64,000 nucleotides of DNA from Paenibacillus helianthi (GCF_001909055.1 NZ_LVWI01000039.1:54361-118360), one strand, 5' to 3'; counted from the first letter of the stretch, positions 38,685 to 47,768 are shown. Numbers and translations are program-made. The notes: generated by a model from the letters alone, not told the origin.

Positions 38685-39695
38685 ATGTCGGAACTTGGCC
38701 GGCATTTGAAGGAGGCGCGTCTGCAAAAAGGGATGAGCCTCGATGATGTCCAGGAAGTAACGAAAATTCGCAAAAAATATTTAGAGGCCATCGAAGCGGA
38801 GGATTATAAAGTGCTCCCGGGAAGTTTTTATGTCCGGGCATTCATCAAAACCTATGCGGAGGCCGTTGGCGTGAATCCTGACGAGCTTATGGAGGAACAT
38901 GGGAATGTACCTGCCGCTCCGGTAGATACCACAATGGAGACGGTCATTCAGAAGCGCAGCCGCAGACCTGAAACGGAACGGAATGCGAAGTGGCTGCCTA
39001 CGGTTTTGATGTGGACCTTTCCTGTGATCATTATTGTGGTGATATATCTGTACGCCTCTTCCAATATGAATAACAAATCAGATCCCGACAAGACAGAGCC
39101 TGCCAACATAACCAGTGAAACACAAGATCCATCGAAGGTTGAGCCTTCGCCGACAGCTGTGGGGGGAGGAGCGGTCATACCTTCTGCATCGGCTGGAACA
39201 GACACTGGTACAGCGACTCCGGAGACAACAATAGCTCCTTCAGCGACTCCGCTTCCATCGCCATCCTCTCAGGAGGTTACGGTCACACAGGACAGGAAAT
39301 CCGGTAAAACAACGGTGTATAAGGTTTCTGCCCCTGCCGGAAGTGCGGTTCAGGTACAGATTGCTGCGACCGGAGTGAGCTGGCTTGAGGTATACAAGGG
39401 CGAGAATTCCAAAGGAGAGAAGCTGAGCTTCGGCAATACTGCCGCTGGTGACAATATGAGCTTCACCCTTGACAGTGAAGGGATGTATATCAAATCCGGG
39501 TACTCTCCTGCTACACAGATCACAGTTAATGGACAGGTAATTACGGATGGCAAAACTTCATCCCGGCTTCTTCTGGAGCTGAATGACGGTTCGGCTGCAG
39601 GTACGACTGGAGCACCGGACACCGGTACAACGGACACGGGTACAACGGGAAGTCAGGACACAACTGCTACTCAAGAGGGCACGACTACGGAATAG
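38685..39695 (+). CDS. rodZ: RodZ-type cell shape protein
   Basis: Bitopic membrane protein of 336 residues linking MreB to the wall machinery. Cytoplasmic HTH domain (LGRHLKEARLQKGMSLDDVQ), the conserved YLEAIEAEDYKVLPGSFYVR, one membrane segment (VLMWTFPVIIIVVIYLYAS, about 105-123), a proline/serine/threonine linker, a C-terminal DUF4115 beta domain (VSAPAGSAVQVQIAATGVSW) and a threonine/glycine-rich tail. ATG after TTAGGAGGTGATGGT. Equivalent to ymfM ahead of pgsA in B. subtilis. Confidence 0.92.
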   Translation: MSELGRHLKEARLQKGMSLDDVQEVTKIRKKYLEAIEAEDYKVLPGSFYVRAFIKTYAEAVGVNPDELMEEHGNVPAAPVDTTMETVIQKRSRRPETERNAKWLPTVLMWTFPVIIIVVIYLYASSNMNNKSDPDKTEPANITSETQDPSKVEPSPTAVGGGAVIPSASAGTDTGTATPETTIAPSATPLPSPSSQEVTVTQDRKSGKTTVYKVSAPAGSAVQVQIAATGVSWLEVYKGENSKGEKLSFGNTAAGDNMSFTLDSEGMYIKSGYSPATQITVNGQVITDGKTSSRLLLELNDGSAAGTTGAPDTGTTDTGTTGSQDTTATQEGTTTE

Positions 39696-39733
39696 AGCGG
39701 CCCGGGTATAGACTTTGGCTTTTTGGAGAACCT

Positions 39734-39943
39734 ATGACTGATTTACAGTTCTTACGCCAAAGTGAGGTGTATTCTCTCATGACCGTTAGCTGGATCGTAA
39801 CAGGGCTGGGCATTATCGTCAGTCTCCTCGGATATTATCTGACACCGAGTGCCTGGGGTTATGGAATTCTGGGCTTTGGGCTGGCACATGTTCTGCTGGG
39901 GATTCTGGATATGTTCCGGGCTCCCTCACGCAGTAGACAGTAG
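39734..39943 (+). CDS. Small two-helix membrane protein, unknown
   Basis: A 69-residue protein with two predicted membrane segments (MTVSWIVTGLGIIVSLLGYY and GILGFGLAHVLLGILDMF) and a basic C-terminal tail (RAPSRSRQ). The ATG follows TTGGAGAACCT, so it is likely a real gene. It is not part of the Bacillus order rodZ-pgsA. I do not recognise the family; a small envelope protein next to a cell-shape gene is all the context says. Confidence 0.68.
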   Translation: MTDLQFLRQSEVYSLMTVSWIVTGLGIIVSLLGYYLTPSAWGYGILGFGLAHVLLGILDMFRAPSRSRQ

Positions 39944-40059
39944 CCCGCAAGCAGCATCTCCCGAACCCTAAGATATGGGGAGTATCATCTGTGCATACAA
40001 GAATGGCTCCACTATGTGGGGCTGTTTTGTATGTCGGGTCCCCGCAGTCCTCCCATAAT

Positions 40060-40088
40060 TAGACTTAAGAGATCCTTTCTCATATAAT
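40060..40088 (+). promoter_or_regulatory. Candidate sigma-A promoter of yajQ
   Basis: TAGACT (40060-40065), 17-base spacer and a perfect TATAAT (40083-40088), 37 bases before the yajQ ATG. Confidence 0.52.
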
Positions 40089-40124
40089 AGGAAAAGAATA
40101 TTTGTAAACAAAGGAAGTGGATTT

Positions 40125-40616
40125 ATGAGTTCTGAAAGTTCATTTGATATCGTATCCAAGATGGATATGCAGGAGTTAACCAATGCCGTTCATCAGACGG
40201 AGAAGGAGATTGATAACCGTTTTGACTTCAAAAACAGCAAAAGTAGTCTGAAGCTGGAGAAGGACGCACTTATCATCGCTTCAGAGGATGAATACAAGCT
40301 GAATGCCGTCATTGACATTTTACAGTCGAAGATGGTCAAACGCGGAATTACACTCAAGAATCTGGATTTTGGCAAAATTGAGCCTGCCTCACTGGGGTCT
40401 GTACGGCAGCGTTTGGGACTCAAACAGGGAATTGATCAGGAGAATGCCAAAAAAATCAACATTCTGATCCGTGATTCCAAATTGAAGGTGAAGAGTCAGA
40501 TTCAAGGGGACCAAATCCGCGTAACCGGCAAAAGCCGTGATGATCTGCAGCAGATTATCCAGCTTCTACGCAAAGCAGATTTGCCGCTGGATCTGCAATT
40601 CAACAACTTAAAGTAA
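40125..40616 (+). CDS. yajQ: YajQ-family nucleotide-binding protein
   Basis: Cytoplasmic protein of 163 residues with two domains of RNA-binding-like fold. The N-terminus SSFDIVSKMDMQELTNAV, the ENRFDFK-like segment reading EIDNRFDFKNSKSSLKLE, and KVKSQIQGDQIRVTGKSRDD are typical. Family members have been reported to bind nucleotides, in some bacteria cyclic di-GMP; the role here is not known. Own promoter and own terminator. Confidence 0.9.
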   Translation: MSSESSFDIVSKMDMQELTNAVHQTEKEIDNRFDFKNSKSSLKLEKDALIIASEDEYKLNAVIDILQSKMVKRGITLKNLDFGKIEPASLGSVRQRLGLKQGIDQENAKKINILIRDSKLKVKSQIQGDQIRVTGKSRDDLQQIIQLLRKADLPLDLQFNNLK

Positions 40617-40624
40617 GATTTTGT

Positions 40625-40677
40625 ACCCCGCACTGCTTGCGCTTATCTCGCCTGCGGGGTGCTTTGTGTTTTTTTTG
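40625..40677 (+). terminator. Intrinsic terminator after yajQ
   Basis: ACCCCGCA (40625-40632) and TGCGGGGT (40653-40660) form a perfect stem; a GCTTTGTG then TTTTTTTT follows. The T-run directly precedes the pgsA -35. Confidence 0.72.
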
Positions 40678-40703
40678 ACACTTACATAGGGCTATAATAT
40701 ACT
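40675..40703 (+). promoter_or_regulatory. Sigma-A promoter of pgsA
   Basis: TTGACA (40675-40680), 17-base spacer and TATACT (40698-40703). Both boxes are at or near consensus. Confidence 0.78.
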
Positions 40704-40767
40704 TGCTAAGCAGTTTTCAAGAAAATAGTGGATTATCGGATTCGTATGGATCAAGGGAGGAACTTCT

Positions 40768-41355
40768 GTGAATTTGCCTAACCGCATTACGCTTGCCCGA
40801 ATTTGCCTCATCCCGATTATGATGTTTTTTTTGCTGGTGAATTTCAGCTTTTATCCGGAACCGATTCATTGGGGCTCGTTCCAGCTCTCCATTAATCATC
40901 TGATCGCGGCAGTGATTTTTCTGCTTGCAGCCAGTACGGATGGAATAGACGGCTACATAGCCCGGAAATACAACATGGTCACCAATCTGGGCAAGCTGCT
41001 CGATCCCCTTGCGGACAAGCTGCTGGTCTCGGCTGTACTGATTTCCCTGGTAGAACTGGGCAGATGTGACTCTTGGATTGCTATCGTCATTATTAGCCGT
41101 GAGTTCGCTGTAACGGGCCTGCGTCAAGTAGCACTTCTCGAAGGTAAAGTGGTTGCTGCCAGCAAATGGGGCAAGATTAAAACTGTGATTCAGATTGTCG
41201 CTATTTCCCTTCTGCTGCTCAACAATTTCCCGTTTCAATTTGTCAGCATTCCTGTAGATGATATTGCGATCTGGGCAGCGGCAATTGTTACCATCTATTC
41301 AGGTGTTGACTATTTCGTGAAAAACAAAGATTTGTTGCAGCTTCACAACGCTTAA
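40768..41355 (+). CDS. pgsA: CDP-diacylglycerol-glycerol-3-phosphate 3-phosphatidyltransferase
   Basis: Integral membrane enzyme of 195 residues that makes phosphatidylglycerol phosphate, the committed step to phosphatidylglycerol and cardiolipin. The CDP-alcohol phosphotransferase motif DGx2ARx8Gx3Dx3D is complete (DGYIARKYNMVTNLGKLLDP plus LAD). Several hydrophobic segments are visible. GTG start after CAAGGGAGGAACTTC. Followed by cinA-recA as in B. subtilis. Confidence 0.95.
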   Translation: MNLPNRITLARICLIPIMMFFLLVNFSFYPEPIHWGSFQLSINHLIAAVIFLLAASTDGIDGYIARKYNMVTNLGKLLDPLADKLLVSAVLISLVELGRCDSWIAIVIISREFAVTGLRQVALLEGKVVAASKWGKIKTVIQIVAISLLLLNNFPFQFVSIPVDDIAIWAAAIVTIYSGVDYFVKNKDLLQLHNA

Positions 41356-41410
41356 TTAAACTGCACAACAGAATCATTCATTTTGTACATTCAGGAGGAG
41401 AAAGCCAGCG

Positions 41411-42700
41411 ATGAAAGCGGAAATTATTGCCGTCGGCACAGAACTTTTGCTCGGACAGATTGTAAACAGCAATGCACAGTTTCTTTCAGTAGAGCTGGCC
41501 GCACTCGGAATCGATGTTTATTTTCAGACCGTTGTTGGAGACAACAGCAGCCGTTTGCAGCAAGCCATCGAAATTGCCCGCAGTCGTGCGGATGTCATTC
41601 TGTTCACCGGCGGGATTGGTCCGACCGAAGATGATCTTACCAAAGATGCCTTAGCTGCATCCGTAGGCCGCGGTCTGCATATAGACCAGCTTGCCATGGA
41701 CCATGTTCAGCGGTTTTTTGATGAACGCAAAATTATTATGACCGAAAACAACCGGAAACAGGCACTGATTATTGATGGAACAACACCACTCCCCAATGAA
41801 GCGGGGCTGGCTGTTGGTCTTGCTTTTTCCGATGGTGGAAAGTTTTACATTGTGCTTCCAGGACCTCCGCGCGAGATGAAGCCTATGTTCACAGGCCAGG
41901 CGAAGCCTTGGCTGCTGCAGCATGCCTTGACGGATGAAATGCCGATATACTCCAAAATGCTGAAGTTTGCCGGTATCGGGGAGTCGCTTCTTGAAGATAA
42001 ACTGATTGATCTAATCCGGAACCAGAGCGATCCGACCATTGCTCCATATGCCAAGGAGGGTGAGGTAACGGTGCGTATCTCCACCAAAGCCCCTTCGGAG
42101 CGGGAAGCTATGGAGAAGCTGGAGGTACTTGAAAAGTCCATTCAGGAGATTCTGCCGGAGCACATGTATGCCAATATTAATGTGCCGCTTGAGCAGCTGA
42201 TTGTGGATTGGATGGCAGATGCCGGCCTGACTTTGAGTGCGGCGGAGAGCTGTACAGGCGGCCTTCTAATGGAGAGCATTACAAATATTCCGGGCAGCGC
42301 GTCTATGTTCCTCGGAGGGATCGTGTGCTATTCCAATGATATGAAGAAGAAGCTGCTGAACGTGCCTGCAGCGCTGCTGGAGGGTCCGGAGGCCCCGGGC
42401 GCAGTCAGCCGGGAAGTAGCTGAGGTGCTTGCGGATCAAGTGAGAATGACCGCTGACAGCGACTTTGGATTGTCGGTTACTGGTGTAGCGGGTCCGGGAT
42501 ATTCCGAGCGCAAGCCGGTAGGGTTAGTATTTATCGGACTGGCTGAACGCGGCCGGCCTACGGAAGTCTATGAACTTAATCTTAAAGGCACTCGCGAAAA
42601 TATCCGCCTGCGAACCGTCAAGGCTCTTTTATACCGTCTCTGGCGCAGGCTGGAGGAACGTAAGGTAGCTACACCGCTTGAAGGGTCAGCCTTGCAATAA
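41411..42700 (+). CDS. cinA: CinA-family competence/damage-inducible protein
   Basis: Two-domain protein of 429 residues. The N-terminal MoaB/MogA-like domain (ELLLGQIVNSNAQFLS, FTGGIGPTEDDLTKDAL) and the C-terminal PncC-type amidase domain (LTLSAAESCTGGLLMESI, GVAGPGYSERKPVGLVFI). Such proteins hydrolyse ADP-ribose and/or nicotinamide mononucleotide. ATG after CAGGAGGAGAAAG. In B. subtilis cinA is co-transcribed with recA in competence; here a terminator and a recA promoter separate them. Confidence 0.93.
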   Translation: MKAEIIAVGTELLLGQIVNSNAQFLSVELAALGIDVYFQTVVGDNSSRLQQAIEIARSRADVILFTGGIGPTEDDLTKDALAASVGRGLHIDQLAMDHVQRFFDERKIIMTENNRKQALIIDGTTPLPNEAGLAVGLAFSDGGKFYIVLPGPPREMKPMFTGQAKPWLLQHALTDEMPIYSKMLKFAGIGESLLEDKLIDLIRNQSDPTIAPYAKEGEVTVRISTKAPSEREAMEKLEVLEKSIQEILPEHMYANINVPLEQLIVDWMADAGLTLSAAESCTGGLLMESITNIPGSASMFLGGIVCYSNDMKKKLLNVPAALLEGPEAPGAVSREVAEVLADQVRMTADSDFGLSVTGVAGPGYSERKPVGLVFIGLAERGRPTEVYELNLKGTRENIRLRTVKALLYRLWRRLEERKVATPLEGSALQ

Positions 42701-42736
42701 CCTTCCCGTCCGGTATATAATTTGTTCATACGGAAG

Positions 42737-42775
42737 AACCGTGGCACTGAGATATCCTTGCTGCGGTTTTTTGTT
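42737..42775 (+). terminator. Intrinsic terminator after cinA
   Basis: AACCGTGGCA (42737-42746) and TGCTGCGGTT (42759-42768) pair over ten positions with two G-U pairs, followed by TTTTGTTTT. Confidence 0.75.
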
Positions 42776-42915
42776 TTATTCTTATGTAATGAACTGCAGC
42801 CTGTCCCTGTAAGAAGGTACTGTCCGACATCCGGTGAATGAATAATCTGGCCCAGCGTCAGATCCGGAAGGAGGCTTACAATAAAAGGGAGTAACCCTCC
42901 TTGGGACAAAAAAAA

Positions 42916-42929
42916 CGAATGTATGTTCG
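42916..42929 (+). promoter_or_regulatory. LexA (SOS) box of recA
   Basis: CGAATGTATGTTCG differs from the Bacillus LexA consensus CGAAC-N4-GTTCG at one position. It lies ten bases upstream of the recA -35, where LexA represses recA in Bacillales. Confidence 0.8.
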
Positions 42930-42938
42930 AAAAAAAGC

Positions 42939-42967
42939 TTGGCAAGACCTCTAAAACACGTTATTAT
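42939..42967 (+). promoter_or_regulatory. Sigma-A promoter of recA
   Basis: TTGGCA (42939-42944), 17-base spacer and TATTAT (42962-42967); an overlapping TATAAT is at 42965. Confidence 0.68.
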
Positions 42968-42998
42968 AATACTATAAACAGTGAAGGAAGTGGTCTGA

Positions 42999-44063
42999 TT
43001 GTCAGATCGTCGTGCGGCGCTTGATATGGCGCTTCGTCAAATAGAAAAACAATTCGGTAAAGGTTCGATTATGAAATTGGGAGAATCCACTCACATGAAA
43101 GTGGAAGTCGTACCTAGCGGATCTTTGGCACTTGATATTGCATTAGGTATAGGCGGACTTCCTAAGGGACGTATTATTGAAGTATATGGACCAGAGTCGT
43201 CCGGTAAGACAACAGTTGCCCTGCACGCTATTGCAGAAGTGCAGAAGTCAGGCGGACAAGCTGCATTTATCGATGCCGAGCATGCACTTGATCCTAAATA
43301 CGCCAAAGCGCTTGGCGTAAATATCGATGAACTGCTGCTATCCCAGCCTGATACTGGTGAGCAAGCCCTTGAAATCGCTGAAGCACTTGTGCGCAGTGGC
43401 GCGGTTGATATCATCGTAGTAGACTCGGTGGCAGCACTGGTTCCAAAAGCGGAAATTGAAGGGGACATGGGGGATTCCCATGTAGGCTTGCAAGCACGTC
43501 TGATGTCCCAGGCTTTGCGGAAACTGTCGGGGGCAATCAACAAATCCAATACCATTGCTATCTTCATCAACCAGCTTCGTGAGAAGATCGGTGTGATGTT
43601 CGGTAACCCGGAAACGACACCTGGCGGCCGGGCACTGAAATTCTACTCTTCCGTACGTCTGGATGTGCGCCGTGTAGAGAGCATCAAAATGGGCAATGAT
43701 GTTGTGGGTAACCGCACCAAGATTAAAGTCGTGAAGAACAAGGTGGCTCCTCCATTCAAACAGGCAGATGTAGATATTATGTACGGTGAAGGCATTTCCC
43801 GTGAAGGAAGCCTTGTAGATATAGGAACAGAGATGGATATCGTGAACAAGAGCGGTGCTTGGTATTCCTATGAAGGTGAACGTCTTGGACAAGGCCGTGA
43901 GAATTCTAAGCAGTTCCTCAAGGAGCATCAGGATATTGCTCTTCTGATTGAGAACAAAATTCGTGAAGCGAGCAATTTGTCAACGCTTGTGGCTGCGCCT
44001 ACGGAATCTGAAGTAGTAGCAGAGCAAGAGGAAGAAGAAAAGCTCCTGCTTGAAATCGAATAA
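42999..44063 (+). CDS. recA: Recombinase RecA
   Basis: Strand-exchange ATPase of 354 residues for homologous recombination and SOS induction. Walker [10 protein letters not shown] at 64-72, Walker B region [15 protein letters not shown], loop L2 [18 protein letters not shown], and an acidic C-terminal tail ([13 protein letters not shown]). TTG start at 42999 after GAAGGAAGTGGTCTGA. A LexA box and promoter lie upstream and a terminator downstream, so it is a single SOS unit. Confidence 0.98.
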   Translation: MSDRRAALDMALRQIEKQFGKGSIMKLGESTHMKVEVVPSGSLALDIALGIGGLPKGRIIEVYGPESSGKTTVALHAIAEVQKSGGQAAFIDAEHALDPKYAKALGVNIDELLLSQPDTGEQALEIAEALVRSGAVDIIVVDSVAALVPKAEIEGDMGDSHVGLQARLMSQALRKLSGAINKSNTIAIFINQLREKIGVMFGNPETTPGGRALKFYSSVRLDVRRVESIKMGNDVVGNRTKIKVVKNKVAPPFKQADVDIMYGEGISREGSLVDIGTEMDIVNKSGAWYSYEGERLGQGRENSKQFLKEHQDIALLIENKIREASNLSTLVAAPTESEVVAEQEEEEKLLLEIE

Positions 44064-44106
44064 CTTGATATTCAATCATTTGTAATTGAATACTAGGTAA
44101 GTTCAG

Positions 44107-44140
44107 GCGCCCTGTGAATAATCATAGCAGGGCGCTTTTT
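44107..44140 (+). terminator. Intrinsic terminator after recA
   Basis: GCGCCCTG (44107-44114) and CAGGGCGC (44128-44135) form a perfect stem, followed by TTTTT. Confidence 0.85.
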
Positions 44141-44186
44141 CGTAAATAAATATGATTTACATCAGCAATGAGGTGATAGGGCAGCT

Positions 44187-44921
44187 ATGGTAATCCAATT
44201 AAATCCTGAACCTGAAGAGCAGGACGAGCAGATCTTAGCGGATTTTCCTGAGGATGAATTACTCGAAATTACGCGTGTGGAGCGTCAGAAGAAGTCAGAC
44301 CACCGTTATATTATACATTTTGGTGCATATCAGCTGGCCGTTCATGAAGATGTCATGATTAAATACAGGATGATCACGGGTAGCTCCTTCATGAAGACCG
44401 ATCTGGAGGAGATCGTTGTAGCTGATGAGCGGCAGCGGGCTTATGTGGAGGGCTTGCGCTATTTGGAGCGCAAACCGCGGACGTCTCAGGAAATGGCCCG
44501 TCGTTTACGGGAGAAGGAAATAGGGGAGACTATTATTGCTGAAGTTCTGCTGCGTCTGCAGCAGGAGCGTCTGCTCGATGATCCCTTATACGCCAAGCAA
44601 TGGGCGGAGCAGCGAATGACGAATCAACGCAAAGGCAAGCTGTGGATCCGCCAGGAACTGCGTGAGAAGGGCATCGACAAGTCGCTGATTTCTGAGGCAT
44701 TGGAGAATATTACCCCTGAACAGGAGCTGGAAAGTGCCCTGCAGACGGGACGGAAGAAATGGAATTTGATCCGCGGTGATGTGAATGACAAGCGGAGGAA
44801 GACCGGAGCTTTCCTCATGCGGAGAGGGTTTTCCGGGGATATGGTGCGTCAGGTGCTGAATATTTTGCGTCAGGAAGAGGATTTTGAGGGCGAAGATGAG
44901 GATATTTACTTCCCTGACTGA
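44187..44921 (+). CDS. recX: Regulatory protein RecX
   Basis: Modulator of RecA filaments, 244 residues, made of three-helix repeats. Typical segments: YLERKPRTSQEMARRLREKE, LDDPLYAKQWAEQRM and KGKLWIRQELREKGI. The N-terminal extension with QLNPEPEEQDEQILADFPED is acidic and the C-terminus is also acidic (EDFEGEDEDIYF). ATG after GCAATGAGGTGATAGGG. Adjacent to recA as in many bacteria; in B. subtilis recX is elsewhere. Confidence 0.9.
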   Translation: MVIQLNPEPEEQDEQILADFPEDELLEITRVERQKKSDHRYIIHFGAYQLAVHEDVMIKYRMITGSSFMKTDLEEIVVADERQRAYVEGLRYLERKPRTSQEMARRLREKEIGETIIAEVLLRLQQERLLDDPLYAKQWAEQRMTNQRKGKLWIRQELREKGIDKSLISEALENITPEQELESALQTGRKKWNLIRGDVNDKRRKTGAFLMRRGFSGDMVRQVLNILRQEEDFEGEDEDIYFPD

Positions 44922-45230
44922 TTGTCTTGACTTTAATGCAGTTATCGACTCTCTTGACAATGTCTTTTTATAAATAATAAAATATAACATGAATCGGTAT
45001 AAATAAGATATCCTTTTTCCTTCCCAAAAAGCAGACTCTTATGAAGCGGTTCGCGTACAACTCATATGAAATGTAATCGCCGGATAAGGCGGGCAGTGTG
45101 CATGTGCAGCATGTGCAGTATGGCAATCGGTGTATTACCGGTTTTTTGTATGGTGATGAACGGATTAGTTTAACAACTGCACAAATTCCCAAGCCTAGTT
45201 CTTGGAGGAACCAACGAGGAGGTGAACAGA
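44922..45230 (+). other. Long leader region of rny
   Basis: About 309 bases with no gene. It has a TTGACA at 44954 without a well-spaced -10, a tandem copy GCATGTGCA-GCATGTGCA near 45096-45115, and a terminator-like hairpin ATCGGT-GTATT-ACCGGT with TTTTT near 45127-45148. The hairpin, 80 bases before the rny start, may be an attenuator or the end of a short transcript. Confidence 0.5.
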
Positions 45231-46772
45231 ATGCAAACTGCAATCTGGGTCATAATCGTTCTCGTTGTAGCTGCATTATTCTTTGGATTCGGTTATTTTA
45301 TTCGTAAATCCCTTGCAGAAGCTAAGATTTCCAGTGCTGAGAAAGAAGCCGTAGTCATCGTAGAGAACGCGAAGAAAGAGGCAGAAGCACTGAAGAAGGA
45401 AACGGTACTTGAAGCTAAGGACGAGGTCCATAGAATCCGTACCGAAGCTGAAAAAGAAACTCGTGAACGTCGGAATGAAATCCAACGGCAAGAGAGACGT
45501 TTGCTGCAAAAGGAAGAATCGCTGGATAAAAAAATGGAATCGCTCGAACGAAAAGAAGAACAAGTAGCTAACAAAGAGAAACGAATTGACGAAACACAAC
45601 AGCAAATTGACGTTATTTACAAGAATCAAGTTACTGAATTGGAACGTATCTCTAATCTGAGCATCGATGATGCCAGAAGTATCATTCTCAGCAATGTTGA
45701 GCAGGAAGTTCGCCATGAAACCGCTCAGATGATCAAGGAAATTGAGCAGCAGGCCAAAGAAGAAGCGGACAAAAAAGCCCGTGAAATTATTACCTTGGCG
45801 ATCCAACGCTGTGCAGCTGATCATGTGGCGGAAACAACCGTGTCGGTCGTAACACTGCCTAATGAAGAGATGAAGGGCCGGATTATCGGCCGCGAAGGCC
45901 GTAATATTCGTGCACTGGAAACCCTCACTGGTATTGATCTCATCATTGATGATACTCCGGAAGCGGTTATTCTGTCAGGCTTTGATCCGATTCGCCGCGA
46001 AGTGGCCCGTACGGCACTTGAGAAGCTTGTAGCTGATGGGCGTATCCATCCGGCTCGGATCGAGGAAATGGTAGAGAAGTCCCGTAAGGAAGTGGATGAG
46101 CGGATTCGTGAATACGGTGAACAAGCTACCTTCGAGGTTGGCGTTCACGGATTGCATCCAGATCTGATCAAAATCCTGGGCCGTCTGAAATTCCGTACGA
46201 GCTATGGTCAAAATGTACTCAAGCACTCCATGGAGGTTGCTTATTTGACTGGACTGATGGCCGGTGAGCTTGGGGAAGACATCGTGCTTGCAAAACGCGC
46301 CGGACTGCTGCATGATATCGGCAAAGCGCTGGATCACGAAGTGGAAGGTTCGCACGTGGAAATTGGCGTCGAGCTGGCGAAGAAATACAAGGAACATCCA
46401 GTGGTTATCAACAGTATCGCATCCCATCACGGCGACTGCGAAGCTACTTCGGTTATTGCCATGCTGGTTGGAGCAGCTGATGCTTTGTCGGCCGCACGCC
46501 CTGGCGCACGCCGCGAAACCCTGGAAACGTATATCAAACGTCTGGAAAAGCTGGAGGAGATCTCCGAATCCTTCGAAGGTGTGGAGAAATCTTACGCCAT
46601 TCAAGCGGGCCGCGAGGTACGCGTGATGGTGCAGCCTGAGAAGATTGACGATGCAGAAGCTTTCCGTCTGGCACGTGATATTACGAAGATGATCGAGAGT
46701 GAGCTGGATTATCCGGGTCATATCAAGGTTACAGTAATCCGCGAGACACGGGCTGTAGAATACGCAAAATAA
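45231..46772 (+). CDS. rny: Ribonuclease Y
   Basis: Membrane-anchored endoribonuclease of 513 residues that starts much mRNA decay in Bacillales. N-terminal membrane segment ([20 protein letters not shown]), a long charged coiled coil (about 30-200), a KH domain ([20 protein letters not shown]) and an HD phosphodiesterase domain ([20 protein letters not shown]). The ATG at 45231 follows GAGGAGGTGA at six bases; the in-frame GTG at 45222 lies within that site. Followed by a terminator and ymdB, same order as B. subtilis. Confidence 0.96.
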   Translation: MQTAIWVIIVLVVAALFFGFGYFIRKSLAEAKISSAEKEAVVIVENAKKEAEALKKETVLEAKDEVHRIRTEAEKETRERRNEIQRQERRLLQKEESLDKKMESLERKEEQVANKEKRIDETQQQIDVIYKNQVTELERISNLSIDDARSIILSNVEQEVRHETAQMIKEIEQQAKEEADKKAREIITLAIQRCAADHVAETTVSVVTLPNEEMKGRIIGREGRNIRALETLTGIDLIIDDTPEAVILSGFDPIRREVARTALEKLVADGRIHPARIEEMVEKSRKEVDERIREYGEQATFEVGVHGLHPDLIKILGRLKFRTSYGQNVLKHSMEVAYLTGLMAGELGEDIVLAKRAGLLHDIGKALDHEVEGSHVEIGVELAKKYKEHPVVINSIASHHGDCEATSVIAMLVGAADALSAARPGARRETLETYIKRLEKLEEISESFEGVEKSYAIQAGREVRVMVQPEKIDDAEAFRLARDITKMIESELDYPGHIKVTVIRETRAVEYAK

Positions 46773-46783
46773 CCAAGGAAATC

Positions 46784-46806
46784 GGCCCCTCTGCGGGGCC
46801 TTTTTT
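46784..46806 (+). terminator. Intrinsic terminator between rny and ymdB
   Basis: GGCCCC and GGGGCC pair around a TCTGC loop, followed by TTTTTT. The ymdB ribosome site AGGAGGAGA starts six bases after the T-run, so read-through must pass it for ymdB expression. Confidence 0.85.
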
Positions 46807-46825
46807 CTTTCAGGAGGAGAATATC

Positions 46826-47620
46826 ATTAAAGTACTTTTTATTGGTGACATTTGCGGGAATACAGGCAGAAAAGCGCTTCGCGAAATGCTGCCTTCCCTG
46901 AAGGATAAATATCAGCCGCATATTATTATCGTCAACGGCGAGAATGCTGCTGCCGGCCGGGGAATTACCTCTGCCATTGCCAATGAATTCTTCAATTGGG
47001 GAGTGCATGGCATTACGATGGGGAATCACACTTGGGACAACAAAGATATCTTTGAATTTATTGATGACGAGCCGCGCCTAATCCGTCCGGCTAATTTTCC
47101 TCCGGGAACGCCAGGCCGCGGGTACACGGTGATCAAAGCAAACGGCAAACAGCTCGCGATTGTCAATCTGCAGGGACGGACATTTTTGCCGGCCATTGAT
47201 GATCCGTTCCGTATTGGTGAAGAGATTGTGGAAGAGCTTCGGCAGAAGCACAAATGCATCCTTGTTGATTTTCATGCTGAAGCAACGTCTGAGAAGATAG
47301 CGATGGGTTATTTCATGGATGGACTGGCTTCCATTGTGGTTGGAACGCACACCCATGTCCAGAGTAATGACGAGGTCATCCTGCCGGGAGGAACTGCATA
47401 CTTGACAGATGCCGGGATGGTTGGTTCAAGAGAAGGAATTTTGGGTATGGAAAAGGATGCGGTGCTGTATAAATTTACTACTCAGCTTCCGGCAAGGTTT
47501 GTGGTGGATGAAGGCAAATGGATGCTGCATGGATTGTTCGCCGACCTTGACGAAGCTACGGGTAAAGCCACTCGTGTGGAGAAGATCCGGCTGCGCGAAG
47601 GCGAATGGGTAATGAGTTAA
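46826..47620 (+). CDS. ymdB: YmdB-type metallophosphoesterase with probable ATT start
   Basis: Calcineurin-like phosphodiesterase (TIGR00282 family; reported in B. subtilis to hydrolyse 2',3'-cyclic nucleotides and to affect biofilm genes). From base 46826 the frame reads KVLFIGDICGN, NGENAAAGRG, GNHTWDNKD and VGTHTHVQSND, all metal-binding motifs. There is no ATG, GTG or TTG in frame between the upstream stop region and residue 21; the codon at the right place is ATT, five bases after AGGAGGAGA. This gives 264 residues, the length of B. subtilis YmdB, and puts the first metal aspartate at position 8. The next ATG (46886) would remove that motif. Confidence 0.88.
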   Translation: MKVLFIGDICGNTGRKALREMLPSLKDKYQPHIIIVNGENAAAGRGITSAIANEFFNWGVHGITMGNHTWDNKDIFEFIDDEPRLIRPANFPPGTPGRGYTVIKANGKQLAIVNLQGRTFLPAIDDPFRIGEEIVEELRQKHKCILVDFHAEATSEKIAMGYFMDGLASIVVGTHTHVQSNDEVILPGGTAYLTDAGMVGSREGILGMEKDAVLYKFTTQLPARFVVDEGKWMLHGLFADLDEATGKATRVEKIRLREGEWVMS

Positions 47621-47740
47621 GCTGAATTACAATTAAATAGGGTTTTCGGGAAAAATCGTTGGTTTTGGGTAAAGTGTGATATTTATTATATCGAAAAAGA
47701 GTATCTTTTGTCCTAATTTCTCCGGAATGGTCCGCAAAAA

Positions 47741-47768
47741 GAAGGAATTAATTCTTCTAGCGCGAATA
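47741..47768 (+). promoter_or_regulatory. Sigma-H promoter of spoVS
   Basis: GAAGGAATT (47741-47749), 11-base spacer and CGCGAATA (47761-47768) match the sigma-H consensus (RNAGGAWWW and RNNGAAWW) at all but one position. B. subtilis spoVS is known to be sigma-H dependent. Confidence 0.72.

Noticed and set aside
45098..45307. 69-codon frame over the rny leader
   Set aside because: Overlaps the rny start and a terminator-like hairpin, and has no ribosome site.
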